A stretch of DNA of 30,720 nucleotides from Pelargonium nanum (Eukaryota > Streptophyta > Magnoliopsida > Geraniales > Geraniaceae), in the NCBI GenBank assembly GCA_036897485.1, contig JAYMTF010000748.1:1-30720 (forward strand), in the 5' to 3' direction. This document shows positions 29,717-30,720 of the stretch, piece after piece. Below the pieces are notes generated by a model. That model was given only the letters and a program-made list of their open reading frames with translations. It was not told the DNA's origin and made no database searches. A program made the translations under genes and the position numbers. Each line of letters starts with the position of its first letter. The stretch's first letter is position 1.

Positions 29717-30366
29717 TAGCCAGTAAATATACATAATTATATATATATATTGAACTTAATATTTTTAAAATTATAATAAAATAAACAAATTACATATGAG
29801 ATTCTCTTAAATTATCTCATACAAAAACATAAAAGACTGTAAAAGTTAATAAAAACGATAAAAAACCGACAAAGTTAAATATTTTGAAATCATTTATATC
29901 ATAAGTATTGTCGTCATTGGAGAAAAAGTTTAATTTGTAGAGCACTCTCATCATTACAAAACTTCTATAGGTTACAACTTATCTAAAACACACACACACA
30001 TTAATTTCTAACTAATAATATTATTTTATTAACTTTAATGGTACAACCCAAAATTAGAATGTAAAAAAAAAATATATAAATAAAAACAATTCGGAAAACA
30101 ACCGTGTGGTTCACATAATTAATAATAGGTATATAACAATCATAAAAAAATTAGACACATAAGATATTTAATTGATTCAGCAAAAAATAATTAAAAACAT
30201 TTAACAATTATATTCAATCATGTGTTTTGATAGTTTTATAGAATAATTATAGAACAGTGTGATATCATTTAGGAAGCATATTGTTGAAAATTCGGGTGAT
30301 TTGTGTTAATCACTTGTTTTTTATTACTAAATGTTTTCTATTTCATTTCACGTTATTGCTTTTTTA

Positions 30367-30530
30367 ATGCTACTATATATGTTTTTTTTAGAACATGCTA
30401 TTATATATGTTTTTTTTCCGAAAAATATTATATATGCTGATAGCTCGTTGAATTAGAAAAAAAATTCTCATTAAATTAGAACATAAAAATAACAAATGTT
30501 TTTTTAAAAAAAGCAAAAATAACAAATGTT
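30367..30530 (+). repeat. Short direct repeats in AT-rich DNA
   Basis: GCTA.TATATATG followed by a T run occurs near 30368 and 30398, and AAAATAACAAATGTT near 30485 and 30515. These are low-complexity duplications, probably from slippage. Confidence 0.5.
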
Positions 30531-30720
30531 GAAATGTCTTCTCATGACAATTTCTTAAAGCCTACTTTTTATAAATAATCTGCCCCCCAAATGAACATAA
30601 CAAAATTTTCATTATTTTTTCATCATGCACATCTCTCGTACAATATGTATCTAAAGAAAAATGATTGATTTTGACCCAGAATCTACTAACTAATGTTAAT
30701 TAACTTTTTAAAAAAATATT

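Larger units (their letters stand above)
29633..30720 (-). mobile_element. Helitron-type element, 3' end at 29633, body running past the window
   Basis: Read on the minus strand, a perfect 7-bp hairpin (CCCGTGC, 3-base loop, GCACGGG; 29662-29646) is followed after nine bases by CTAG (29636-29633) and then a T. That is the layout of a Helitron 3' terminus (GC-rich hairpin, ~10 bases, CTRR, insertion before T). No 5' TC end was found, so the element probably continues beyond 30720. The sequence to the right is about four-fifths A+T with no helicase-like coding, so if it is one element it is non-autonomous here. Confidence 0.55.

Overview
This is a nuclear segment of a flowering-plant genome, from a core eudicot and most likely a rosid. 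Rosaceae is my guess from protein style only. The support is AT-rich intergenic DNA, GT-AG introns, plant-specific families (LRR receptor-like protein, group 1 Em LEA protein, plant-type pyruvate decarboxylase), a tRNA-derived SINE and a Helitron-type end. No bacterial or organellar gene is present.

Layout: 1-3438 is gene-free with short degenerate repeats. 3439-4047 (+) is a single-exon bHLH transcription factor matching the N-terminal bHLH part of Arabidopsis bHLH140. 4048-5297 is a spacer with a SINE. 5298-8711 (-) is a large intronless LRR receptor-like protein. 10041-13918 (+) is a six-exon aprataxin-type DNA end-repair gene (P-loop kinase-like, macro, HIT and zinc-finger parts). 15044-17326 (-) is a six-exon pyruvate decarboxylase, convergent with it. 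18910-22680 (-) is a nine-exon EBP1 gene. 23828-23899 (+) is tRNA-Cys(GCA). 24271-27069 (-) is a two-exon mitochondrial succinate/fumarate carrier. 28254-28607 (+) is an intronless Em-type LEA gene with an ABA-type promoter. From 29633 to the window end lies very AT-rich DNA starting with a Helitron-type 3' end on the minus strand.

The genes are independent eukaryotic units, not an operon. Three points stand out. First, the bHLH and aprataxin genes, described from memory as one fused protein in Arabidopsis (At5g01310), are here separate genes with an opposite-strand receptor gene between them. Second, the gene content mixes two Arabidopsis neighbourhoods recalled from memory (At5g01310-At5g01340 and At3g51800-At3g51810), as expected from differential loss after a whole-genome duplication. 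Third, the decarboxylase has one intron that reading frame and homology force to be GC-AG. I see no convincing undescribed multi-gene system. The exon models were built by hand from splice consensus, frame and remembered homologues: the decarboxylase (605 aa), aprataxin (758 aa), EBP1 (391 aa) and carrier (315 aa) models all close in frame.
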